Shown here in pieces: positions 20,845 through 31,260 of a DNA stretch of 64,000 nt (position 1 is the stretch's first letter; each line of letters opens with the position of its first letter). Source of the DNA: Chionoecetes opilio (lineage: Eukaryota > Arthropoda > Malacostraca > Decapoda > Majidae); assembly GCA_016584305.1 (NCBI GenBank), contig JACEEZ010006350.1:25001-89000 (forward strand). The letters are read 5' to 3'. The translations under genes and the position numbers were made by a program. The notes beneath the pieces are model-generated. The model did not search any database. It was not told the origin of the DNA and saw nothing but the letters and a program-made list of their open reading frames with translations.

Positions 20845-22518
20845 ATGGAGTGCCGTAACTGTGTGAATGCATCGGACAGTTTTTGTTACATATGTGGAAT
20901 TTTTACCCCTGACAGTCTGAAGAAACCTCTTACAAAGAATGTTAAAGCAGCTTATCTGCATTACTTCAAGTGCCGTATAGGTGATCAAGATAAGAAGTGG
21001 GCCCCTCACGTAGCATGCAACCCCTGTGTGAACCACTTGAATGAATGGATGCGTGGCAAACGGCCATCAGGCATGGCATTCGGCATCCCAATGGTTTGGC
21101 GTGAACAAAAGGATCACAGTACTGACTGCTACTTCTGCCTCACTAGCATCAAAGGATATTCAGTAAAAACGCGAGCTAAAATCAGGTATCCTGACGTACC
21201 TTCTGCAGTCAGGCCTGTGCCACATAGTCCTGATCTCCCAGTTCCAAATGTTCCAATTGCAAGTGCTATAAGTGAATCAGATTCGAACGAGGAGGATAAT
21301 CCCATGGATACAGACTTTCAAGAAATGGCAGACAACAGAGAGCCCAACTTCATCAGTCAGGAAATGCTACATGACCTTGCTAGGGACCTAGATCTACCCA
21401 AGGAGAAAAGTGAAGTCCTTGGATCTCGTCTCAAGGAATGGAATTTGCTACAAGAAGGAGTTCTCATCACCACGTTTCGTCGTAGACATAAAGAACTTTC
21501 AAGCTTCTTCAAGATGGAACACAAGCTCCGTTACTGCTTTGATGTTGACACACTCATGGAACAACTCTGTGAGTCTCACACTTATGATAAGAGTGAGTGG
21601 CGGCTGTTCATAGATTCAGGAAAAAACACGCTAAAGGCCGTTCTTCTGCATAAAGGAAATAAGCTTCCGAGTGTTCCAATTGCGCATGACCATGAAATGA
21701 GTGAAACTTATGAAACTATGAAGACTTTGTTATCTGCTGTTATATATGAAGAACATCAGTGGAATCTGTGTGGGGACCTGAAGGTAATCTCCTTGCTTCT
21801 AGGACTCCAGTTAGGTTACACTAAGCACATGTGTTTTCTTTGTTTGTGGGACTCTAGAGCGGACAGCAAACATTACAAACAAAAGGAATGGCCAGCACGA
21901 CCGAAAGACTCACCTAGCAGGTACAACTGTATGTACAAGCCTCTTGTTGACAGTGAAAAGGTGTACTTACCTCCATTGCATCTGAAACTTGGGTTAATGA
22001 AAATTTTTGTGAAGGCCATGGATCAAAATGGTGCTGGCTTTCAGTATTTGTTAGCAAAGTTTGAACGCACTGTATCTGAAGCCAAAGTAAAGGCAGGTGT
22101 TTTCAATGGCCCTCAAATTTTTCAACTACTCAATGATGATGACTTTGTAAAGAGCCTAACGGCCCTGGAAAAAGCTGCTTGGAAGAGCTTTTTGGCTGTT
22201 ATAAAGAACTACCTAGGTAATGTTCAAGCATCGAATTATGAGGAACTTGTAAATGACATGTTGAAGAGTTATCATGCGCTTGGGGCTCGGATGTCACTCA
22301 AAATCCACTTTTTCCATTCACATCTTGATTTCTTCCCAACTAATCTTGGCGCGGTCAGTGATGAGCAGGGGGAACGTTTCCACCAGGACATTGCCACCAT
22401 GGAAACCCGATACCAAGGACGATTCAGTCCCAACATGATAGGGGACTATTGCTGGACGCTACAACGTGAAAGTAGCTGCTCCTACAAACGAAAGAGCAAA
22501 CTACAGAAACACTTCTGA
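20845..22518 (+). CDS. Transposase-like protein of the CACTG element
   Basis: A single undamaged frame of 557 codons from the ATG at 20845 begins MECRNCVNASD. An upstream TTG at 20830 is in frame but is unlikely to be the start. The N-terminus is rich in paired Cys (CRNC, CYIC, later HVACNPCVNH and DCYFC), probably zinc-binding for DNA ends. A long middle region leads to a conserved core: WRLFIDSGKNTLKAVLLH, NLCGDLKVISLLLGLQ and SHLDFFPTNLGAVSDEQGE. I suggest D257, D311 and E507 or E510 as an RNase H-fold acidic set. I remember similar proteins as common 'uncharacterized' entries in arthropod and cnidarian genomes, without an assigned family. The flanking terminal repeats support a transposase. 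It is not a host gene. Confidence 0.75.
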   Translation: MECRNCVNASDSFCYICGIFTPDSLKKPLTKNVKAAYLHYFKCRIGDQDKKWAPHVACNPCVNHLNEWMRGKRPSGMAFGIPMVWREQKDHSTDCYFCLTSIKGYSVKTRAKIRYPDVPSAVRPVPHSPDLPVPNVPIASAISESDSNEEDNPMDTDFQEMADNREPNFISQEMLHDLARDLDLPKEKSEVLGSRLKEWNLLQEGVLITTFRRRHKELSSFFKMEHKLRYCFDVDTLMEQLCESHTYDKSEWRLFIDSGKNTLKAVLLHKGNKLPSVPIAHDHEMSETYETMKTLLSAVIYEEHQWNLCGDLKVISLLLGLQLGYTKHMCFLCLWDSRADSKHYKQKEWPARPKDSPSRYNCMYKPLVDSEKVYLPPLHLKLGLMKIFVKAMDQNGAGFQYLLAKFERTVSEAKVKAGVFNGPQIFQLLNDDDFVKSLTALEKAAWKSFLAVIKNYLGNVQASNYEELVNDMLKSYHALGARMSLKIHFFHSHLDFFPTNLGAVSDEQGERFHQDIATMETRYQGRFSPNMIGDYCWTLQRESSCSYKRKSKLQKHF

Positions 22519-22686
22519 TGTACTATGGAGCAGGATGAGTACTTTTGTGTGTTAGGTATAGTTTTAATCATATGTATATTTAATACCAATTTGAGATCTT
22601 GACTGTTCTTCTGAAGAACAGTCTAGATCTGACTGTTCTTCGAACTAGCGCATCTTTCTCTCAAAAAAAATCTCGAAGTTGTGTTC

Positions 22687-22689
<3 letters not shown>

Positions 22690-22748
<59 letters not shown>

Positions 22749-22777
22749 GTATATATATATATATATATATATATATA
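22690..22777. repeat. (AT)n microsatellite
   Basis: A TA tract with small interruptions, downstream of the transposase-like ORF. Confidence 0.93.
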
Positions 22778-23179
22778 AGTCAAAATTTACTGTGATTTGG
22801 CATATTTTCGGATATTTTCAAGATGTGGCACATTTTCGGATATATTTGGAACATAATTTAAGTATATTTCTTGCCAGATATGTACATTAGGTCCTAATAA
22901 GGCCGCAGGCACCACCAGAATTTAATTACGAGTAATATATATTAACGTAGGGGGATTGTTTCGATTAATTATATAATTATATATACGTATATAATTATAA
23001 TAGCTATTAAAATTTAAAAGGCCGATATTTCAAAAACTATACGTGCTAGAGAAAAAGCAATGCCCTTTTTGAAATCAGCAGCGAAAATGCTTTCCAACCC
23101 ACACACAATGAACTCAGAACCATTTTTGGTGTCGACCAGTGTAATCAATCTGAAAATAACGTGCAGACTGGCCAACAAC

Positions 23180-24065
23180 TGCTCGAGACTGGTATTAACA
23201 GAGGTAGGAAGTCTCCAGGCTCGCTTATTATTGTTTGGTATGCTATGAAATATCATTTCTCTAGGTGAATGTAGACATATGATTGCATTTGGATGGATAT
23301 CATTCATATATATGAGTAAAAAGATGAATTACAAGCAAGGGACTCATCCACGTCTGGCAGCGCGGCCTTTGGCAGCAGCAGCAGCAGCATGAGCCGGCCC
23401 ATGAAGCCCGTGAGGTGGATATCAACACCATTAGACCAAGGGAGATAGATGTCTTTGGTAATATTTAGTAGGGGAGCGAGAACCCCTTGAGGAATCCTAT
23501 GATCCCTGGTGATATCCTATGGTGCTATCACAGGCGTGGGAGCTGACTGTCTTCAGGAAGGCACAGGTGAGGCGTATGACGGCGGGTTTTTACTCAAAAG
23601 TTTTGAGTGGCGGCGCCGCTGGAGCCGCCACCTCCTCCGCCACGGTTGGTTTGGGCAGGATAAAACGTCTTATTACTCGTTATTATACAACTTAGTGATT
23701 ATGGTGAGATGTTATATACACGTGTCATTATCTATATCAATGTAGCACCGTGTGTCACCTTAAATAAGGGTGATTTAAAGATGTTATGATGGAGGTGACT
23801 GCTGGCGGGGCAGTGAGTGACGGAGAAATTCTTGCCGCCGGGCCTCCCCATATCACAAATATTCACTATTTCAACCCACATACACACCTTCTACCACCAA
23901 AACACTAGCAACACAGGCTCCTTACTTATATATCTTACTATCTGATACATTAAAACTCCTTAAAACGCAAGCATTCCAAGTAAAACGAGAATTAGTTTGA
24001 GATGACGGGGACAGAAGGCGGAGAGAGGCAGTCTGGCATGCCATTCTTGCCCGTAAATATGTCTC
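23180..24065 (-). mobile_element. Family D fragment nested in family B
   Basis: The segment matches family D interiors inverted. The part near 23340-23400 corresponds to 17655-17700, and 23890-24060 corresponds to 16620-16770. Its terminal repeats are not recognisable. A short RNase H-type LINE 3' fragment (about 23466-23590, minus) lies inside it. Confidence 0.65.
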
Positions 24066-24445
24066 GCTGACTTGTGATTGGTCGAGAAGTTTTAAAAACA
24101 GTTTATCATTGGCTGGTGACTGATGATCAGCTTGATGACATCATTTATGTTTTATGTTTAATTAATGTGCAGTTATGTTATTTTGTGTGCTATTTTCTCT
24201 TTCAGAATGGTTTTTCTACAGAATAGGTAGTACAGTGTAGGTAATATAGACGCTGTGTGTTTGTTGTGTTTGCTATAGTTTATTTTAGCTTGAAAAACAT
24301 GTCTTCTTTTTTTCTTTTTTTTAATTGATGGGATCCTGGAACCAAACCTATATTTTACCATTAGTTATGTGTTTCGTTATACGAGATTTCGCTTTACGAG
24401 TATGCCAGGTGGAACCTAACTGCTCGTATCTTCGGGACCTCCCTG

Positions 24446-24550
<105 letters not shown>

Positions 24551-24551
24551 A

Positions 24552-26286
24552 CAGGGAGGTCCCGAAGATACGAGCAGTTAGGTTCCACCTGGCATACTCG
24601 TAAAGCGAAATCTCGTATAACGAAACACATAACTAATGGTAAAATATAGGTTTGGTTCCAGGACCCCATCAATTTAAAAAAGAAAGAAAAAAAAAGACAT
24701 GTTTTCCAAGCTAAAATAAACTATAGCAAACACAACAAAAGCGTCTATATTACCCACACTGTACTACCTATTCTGTAGAAAAAGCATTCAGAAAGAGTAA
24801 ATAGCACACAAAATAACATAACTGCACATTAATTAAACATAAAACATGCATAACACTCACAAGTGGCAATGTGTGGGGAGACAGGAAGCTGGCACGTAGC
24901 CAGCTGAGAGTCCCTGTTTACTCCCTCCGAGGTTCGAGAGAAAACAGGGGTGACTGCGTTTCCAGGGATGACTGGGTTAGAGTTCTTGCTCCTGCCCTTG
25001 ATCACTTGGGGAAGAGGAAAGATCCTCGGTGCTGGCCCTGGATTGGGTCTGGCTGTGCTGGATTGCGCAAGGCACAATACATACAAGCAAAAAAGACGTT
25101 GTATGTACTGTTGGGGACGCCGCGTGATACAATAGACTCGAGAGGGCAGGGTAGGTAAGGGACAAGGGAGGGGTGCGCAGACCTCTTCCACTGCCCACAA
25201 ACTCGTCTCTGCGCATCTGAATCATTGTACATCGTCCAGGTATGTGAATTTTTGTAGGCCACATTGTCGTACCGAGCCACCAGAATTATCATATTTTCAG
25301 ATTGATTATATTAATTATCGTACAACCTAAAGGCGGCGTCACACTAACACCTTTTCCGTCAACTTTCTAAAAACTAACAATTTTCTGACTGCAAGCTGTC
25401 ACACACACACAATCGTTCGCCTGCACTACCAGTCAGCTGTTCCTTCCACTGTAAACAAACATGGCTCCGACACCAGAGCAAGCTATCGCTGGTATACACT
25501 TAATTATGTTTATTATCAATAGTAGACCTAATATCGACCTAGATATAATAAGACCTAGATAAAACCTAAAATATCAAGGCCTTCTTGGTGTACAAGTCTG
25601 ATCTGTGGTCCCAGAGACAAGGGTGGCCTCGTATGCATTCAACGAGAAATTCTTCTGAGCTACGTGTCCACAGCATTTCGTCTATAATCTTAAGTTGAAG
25701 TCTTGAAGAGTGAGAAATAAATTTTGAGTGTGTCTTGAAAAAGAAACACAACAATCGAGTCATGCGAGAGACTGTTGGCTGTTATATAGAACCGACTTTT
25801 AAATGTATCTACATGTACAATAGTCACTTGAATATTTGTAATACTTTCAAATGTATTGAATTATAATTTGCAAAAAATTACTGATTTATATCGAATATCT
25901 TTAAAGTAATCACTATGGATTTTGATTTGACTATGAAAGTCGTCTTCAACTTTCCATAGGAAGACGATCATGATCGTCTGACTCAGACGGACTGATTCAG
26001 ACGGTAAACGAGACAGAACGAGAAAAAACCAATGGAAATCGTAAAACTAGACGGAAAAAGTGCTAGTGTGACGCCTTGAGGTAAAATCATATAGTCAGTA
26101 ATGACTTTAGTTTTAGTAAATAACTTGTAATTTACTTTAGTAAATAACTTGGTAATTTTACTCACCCCAGTTTGAATGTCGTAGCATTGGATTTTCGATC
26201 TCGTATATTGAAAATAGACCCTAATTTACACATCTCGTATCATCGGATTCTCGTATACCAAATGCTCGTATAACGGGACCTCCCTG
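24552..26286 (+). mobile_element. Family B element, copy 3
   Basis: Termini CAGGGAGGTCCCG with TA flanks. It lacks the 107-bp tandem array and keeps a different interior (24855-25320). It contains MITE H at 25329-26077. This interior allows the CACTG insertion in copy 2 to be placed precisely. Confidence 0.87.
25329..26077. mobile_element. MITE H, nested in family B
   Basis: The ends are inverted: AAGGCGGCGTCACACTAAC at left; the complement of the right end reads AAGGCGTCACACTAGCAC. Both run into TTTCCGTC. The boundary is confirmed by comparison with the uninterrupted copy 2 (ACAACCTTAGGTAAAA). It carries a preserved ATGGCTCCGACACC at 25461. A second, partial copy is at 33025-33247. The target duplication is unclear; a PIF/Harbinger relation is only a guess. 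Confidence 0.75.
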
Positions 26287-26539
26287 TATATACTATTTTC
26301 CCTAATTCCCTATTTCCTTACATTTTTAAATGTAACGAGGATTAGATCCAGAGTCCAACATCTGGAGGACATAGTCTGACAGATGAACACCATCAATCAC
26401 TCTCCCAGCCATCAAAAAAGAGATTAGTAAGCGTGAGTGTACCGCGTTTACAGGGGAAGTAATGGCCTTGTTTACATCACCGCACGGCCACTGTCGGCCA
26501 GCCATGTGCTCGGGGCAGAGCTTCGTGACATCAGTGCAT

Positions 26540-27080
26540 ACTATCTATTTGTCCTCTCCTCTCTTCCTCCTTCTCCTCTCCTCGAGTGTTGGCCGAGGCC
26601 ACCACCCCGAGAGGCGGGTGACAAACCCCATACTAACACCCGGTACCCACTCACTGCTGGGTGGACAGGAGCTCTTTTTTTTTTTAGGAAACAGCCCATC
26701 TATTTCCGCTCCGCCCAGGGATTGATAGCAGACGATAGATGGCGCTGATGGCGGCAATGTGCCGTGCCTCGGACGCGGAACGTAAACATCACACCGTGAG
26801 GACATATGAGTTGATTTGAATGTCTAATGGTATTTGAAATACTTGTAACAGATAAGTACTGAGGAAGTACTATAACATTTGTCTTGGAAGACACATGAGT
26901 ATTCTTCAGGGTATATTTTTGGGGAAAAAGTGAGTCTTCTAAGCCGTAAAATATGGTACTACACCTCGCACCTGAATAAATAAGCACTTTTTCAGTGTTT
27001 TCAATACCCGAGTTTCCCGATCCTTGTATTTAGCGCTATGCCTTCGGAAGAAAGCAAGCACGAAACTCGGGAAGGTACTG
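26540..27080 (-). mobile_element. Family A element, partial copy 3
   Basis: The right part (26900-27080) matches the end of family A with the terminal CTCGGGAAGGTACTG. 26540-26660 matches the internal CTCCTCTCC...GGCCGAGGCCACC block. An unrelated segment (about 26690-26890) interrupts it. No left terminus is seen; 26287-26540 holds nothing I recognise. Confidence 0.65.
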
Positions 27081-27532
27081 CATATATATGTACACTCAAA
27101 CCTCGATTTAACGGACTTCGGATTTAACGGACTCCATTCACGAGACAAATTTGCGGGCAACAATGGCATATCAGACCACTTATCGCCGCTGCAATCGTCA
27201 ATTTGACATAATTTTTTATTTTTTATTTTGGAATACTTGGGTTTTAGGGAGTTTTAATGTATCAGATATTAAGATATATAAGGTAGGAGCCTGTGTTGCT
27301 AGTGATTTAGTTGTAGAAGGTGTGTATGTGGGTTAAAATATTGAATATTAGTACGTATTACAATTTCTTGACTTCTTCTTGTGACCTCTTTCTCTTAAGT
27401 TTCGGTTCGTAGGTCCTCTCCTCTCCTCTCCTCCTCCTCTCCTCTAGTGTTAGCTGAAGCTTCTACCCCGGGAGACTGCACAACGTCACACACACAATAA
27501 TTCACAATAAAGTGATAAAAACGTAGACAAGG

Positions 27533-28438
27533 ATGGAGGAAATGTCGGCGGAGGGATCTGCCGGGACCCATTTCGATGGCTTCAATAACAAAGAAAAAGA
27601 TATATTAGGGCTGAAAATGAACCAGAGAGGAGTCATAATGCTAGAAAATGTTGTTCACGAATTAATGGATAAACTAGAGAAGATGGAAAAGAAAGTGTTT
27701 GTTTTGGAAAAAGATAATACTATTTTGAAAAATAGAGTGCCTGCTACAGTGGATGAATTAAACGGTAAACAAGGCGATGAAAAGGTAGTAAAACTGCACG
27801 CAGAAATGTATTCAGTACATAAGAAATGGAAAATAACACAAGAGGAAATGAAAGACGAAAGAAAGACATGAAAGATAGAAAAAGAAAAAGACCAAGAAAA
27901 CTTACGCCAAATAATTGAAGATCAAGAAAATGAAAAGAAAAATCTGACCAAAAAAGTAGTAAAAGTTCATACAAAAAGGAAAATTTAGTAAGAGATATGG
28001 TAGACAAAAATAAATGTGTCATCATTTTTGGTTTGAAGGAAAAAGTGCTGCCCAAGAAAAACATAAGAGAAGAGGAAGAAAAGAAAGTGTCAAAAGAAAT
28101 ATTTAAAGTAGTAGAAGAAAGTACGGAGATAGAAGAAGAAATAGAAGAGATACATATGTTAGGCAAATATGTAGAGGGAGGAGCCGCCCCTTAAAAGTTA
28201 AGTTTAGGTCACAAAATACAGCACTAGATATATTGTCTAGGGCATGGAAACTGGCAAAGACAGAAGAATATAAGAAAATATGGATAAGAAAAGATATGAA
28301 AGAAAGAGCCAGTCTGAATGCACTGTTTAAAGAAGCCAAAGAAAAAAACGAATTGAGAACGGACGAGGAAAAACAGAAATTCTATTGGAGAGTTTTGGAC
28401 CAAAAACTGAAGAAGTGGTATCTAAAAGAGAAAGAATA
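27533..28438 (+). pseudogene. LINE ORF1 protein (coiled coil plus RRM-like)
   Basis: The first open piece (27533-27868) starts MEEMSAEGSAGTHFDG and has a heptad-like coiled coil around LMDKLEKMEKKVFVLEKDN. After a stop, 27997-28190 has KNKCVIIFGLKEKVLP, an RRM-like strand pattern seen in LINE ORF1 RNA-binding proteins. 28233-28438 resembles the C-terminal domain. At least two stops or frameshifts break it. It would bind element RNA. Confidence 0.7.
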
Positions 28439-29386
28439 AGAGAAGACAGTCCAAAGGAAAATGAAAAAGGATGGCAGGTATCGTACACAAATATAAATGG
28501 ACTAGTGTCAACATTAACAGAAGTAAACGATTACCTGAGAGCCAAGAAACCAGATATATTGGGTTTAGTAGAAACGAAGCTGAGTGATTCTGAGGATGTG
28601 CCAGTTGGAGAGGGTCAATATAATGTATGGAGGAGAAACAGAAACCAGAAAAAGAGAGGTGGTGTAATGGTGTTAACAAGGAAGGATGTGGTAGTAGAAA
28701 ATGTGGAGAAAGGAGAAGGAATGGCCGAGGTGTTGAAGGTAGAGTTGGTGATGAAAAAAAGGAAGAATAAGAGACTTAGTAATCGTATACGTTCCACCAA
28801 GACAAATTCCTGGGGGAGAGAAGAGTACGGAGACATGATAAGAGACACAAGCAAATGTTTAAAAAATACGATGGAAAATTGTGAGAACATAATTTTGATG
28901 GGAGATTTTAACTGCAAAGAAGTTTGCTGGGAAGAATGGTATACTGAAGGAGGAGAAGACTCATGGGGTGGTATATTGTTGGATTTGGTAATGAATAACA
29001 TCATGACTCAGTGGATTAAAGAGAACACAAGATTCAGAGGTAGCGAAGAACCATCATGACTAGAACTACTATTGACGAAAGAACTGGAAGTAATTAGTAA
29101 AATGATTTATCAGTGCCCACTTGGAAAGAGCGACCATGTACTTATTGAATTTGAAATAAATGATAGCAAAAAGGAGGGGAGAAGAGAACACAAGAAAGGA
29201 AGATACAATTATGGAAAAGCAGACTTTGACGGATTAAGAACATTCTTCGGAGAGACAGACTGGAGTAATTTCCATGCAGCAAGGAGTACCCAGAAAAAAT
29301 GGGATGAGTTCATCCGAATTTACACCGAAGGAATATATAATTATATTCCAAGGATAGTTATCAGAATAAAGAAAAAAAATGAATAG
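28385..29386 (+). pseudogene. LINE apurinic-type endonuclease
   Basis: Motifs in order are SYTNINGL, LGLVETKL (catalytic Glu), IILMGDFNCKE (Asp and Asn) and, after a stop at 29057-29059, LGKSDHVLIEFEI (final Asp-His). These make up the exonuclease-endonuclease-phosphatase fold that nicks target DNA. The frame starts by overlapping the end of ORF1, so the real start is unsure. Stops at 29057-29059 and 29384-29386 inactivate it, and the MITE at 29500 follows. Confidence 0.82.
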
Positions 29387-29499
29387 TTTAACAAAAAATG
29401 TGAATTAGCAGGACTAGAAAGAGAAAAAACATGGAATAGTTGGAGGAAAAAAGGAGGTATCAACCTTTGGGAGAAGTACAAAACAACTAGGAATGTATA

Positions 29500-30386
29500 C
29501 AGGGAGGTCCCGAAGATACGAGCAGTTAGGTTCCACCTGGTAAACTCGTAAAGCAAAATCTCGTATAACGAAACACATAACTAATGGTAAAATATAGGTT
29601 TGGTTCCAGGACCATCAATTAAAAAAAAATTAAAACAAATTAAAAAAAGAAGTTTTTCAAGCTAAAATAAATTATAGCAAACACAACAAACACACAGCGT
29701 CTATATTACCCACACTGTACTACCTATTCTGTATAAAAAGCATTCTGAAAGTGAAAATAGCACACAAAATAACATAACTGCACATTAATTAAACATAAAA
29801 CATGCATAACAAGCAAAAAAGACGTTGTAATGTAGGGGACGCCGCGTGATACAAGAGAGGGTAGTGTAGAGGACCCAAGGTTGGGGCCGCATACCTGCTA
29901 ATTACCCCTAAAGGTCAGGCCACGCCATATGCTTAATTACCCTTCAGGTCACGCCTTGCTAGGGGTGACCTGACTGCGGTCCCAAGGCTGGGGCCGCACA
30001 CCTGGCTAATTACCCCTAAAGGTCAGGCCACGCCATATGCTTAATTACCCTTCAGGTCACGCCTTGCTAGGGGTGACCTGACTGCAGTCCCAAGGTTGGG
30101 GTCGCACACCTGCTAATTACCCCGAAATGTCAGGCAGCGCCATATGATTAATTACCCTTCAGGTCACGGCTTGCTAGGGGTGACCTCACTGGGGTCAACT
30201 AAATCCCCCTTTGTCCAACCTGGGAGTGGTAGGGCGCGCATTTTGAACTTGATAATTTTACTCACCCCAGTTTGAATGTCGTATCATTGGAATTTCGATC
30301 TCGTATATTGAAAATAGACCCTAATTTACACATCTCGTATCATCGGATTCTCGTATACCGAATGCTCGTGTAACGGGACCTCCCTG
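29500..30386 (+). mobile_element. Family B MITE, copy 4, inside the LINE
   Basis: 887 bases with CAGGGAGGTCCCG ends and TA flanks (29498-29499, 30387-30388). It has three 107-bp tandem units (about 29870-30195). The LINE frame can be followed on both sides. Confidence 0.92.
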
Positions 30387-30418
30387 TATGTAAGAATCCG
30401 AAGAGAAGAAGAAAATAA

Positions 30419-30596
30419 CTATGAGAGGAATATAATAGAAAAATGTAAGAATGAACCGAAACTTTTCTACAGATATATTAACCCTTTCACGCACGAACAG
30501 TTTAATACTATGAGAGGAATATAATAGAAAAATGTATGAATGAACCGAAACTTTTCTATAGATATATTAACCCTTTCACGCACGAAAAGTTTAATA
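30419..30596. repeat. 89-bp tandem duplication across a MITE edge
   Basis: Two units of period 89 each contain about 60 bases of LINE and the first ~28 bases of a piggyBac-type MITE, including TTAACCCTTTCACGCACGA. Confidence 0.88.
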
Positions 30597-31260
30597 AGTT
30601 TTTCCGTCCACTGCGACATCTGTCTTATGCTCCCTAGGGGGCCCCGCGAAATGGCCAGACTGTGCGACGAATAATTTTTTTATGTTATCAATTTCACCAA
30701 CGTGTATTCTTTTTTCCTGGCATTATTATATATCATTGGTTTTGCAAGAGATTATTCTGCCTTATGAAAGAAAAAAATAACAAGAAATGCAAATAAATAG
30801 CGGAATTTACCGACTCCGAATAAATATTGAGTAAAGAGAAATAAGAAATACTTATGTTCACCACTTTGTAGCTCGAAACTTCCTGAGTCAACTTTTTATG
30901 GTTTATATGCCAATAAAAGCGGATTTTTATGAGGATTCCAACGCTACCATTATAATTTTCATATGGCCAGTATGACCAGCTCGGGACACGTTTTAAAGGG
31001 ACAACAGTCCGCGTGCACAGACTGCCTGCTGAGGGGAAACTGACACACAAACCCTTATCATTTCACATCCACTCACACGAGAGTTGACAACTAGTTTATT
31101 TTATAGGTCTAACTTGGATCTTTGACGCAGAAAATTTTGACGCAATTCTGATATACTTTATTTTTGGCGAATTTTTTACTTTTTTTACGCAATTCACGTC
31201 AAAAGCTCAGATTGCAGACGGGCCCGTTTTGACGCGATCGCGTCACCGTGCATGAAAGGG
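30571..31260. mobile_element. piggyBac-type MITE inside the LINE
   Basis: 690 bases between TTAA sites (30567-30570 and 31261-31264). The ends are CCCTTTCACGCACGA and, inverted, CCCTTTCATGCACGG. LINE coding resumes directly after the right TTAA. Confidence 0.87.

Larger units (their letters stand above)
20378..23141 (+). mobile_element. CACTG-ended DNA transposon with intact ORF
   Basis: The ends are CACTGGTCGAC and GTCGACCAGTG, an 11-base perfect inverted repeat with further partial similarity (TGGTTCTG in both ends). TAA flanks both sides (20375-20377 and 23142-23144), a likely 3-bp target duplication. CACTG ends and a 3-bp duplication suggest the CMC (CACTA/Mirage/Chapaev) group, which is inference only. 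It contains one 557-codon frame and an (AT)n tract at 22690-22777. It looks potentially complete. Confidence 0.85.
20154..24445 (-). mobile_element. Family B element, copy 2, with nested cargo
   Basis: The left end is CAGGGAGGTCCCGTTATACG and the right end CGGGACCTCCCTG. The 4.3-kb length results from a CACTG-ended transposon (20378-23141) and family D sequence (about 23180-24065). Comparison with 24552-26286 shows the original interior, GTACGATAA...TAATCAATCTG, broken exactly at the CACTG insertion. Confidence 0.85.
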
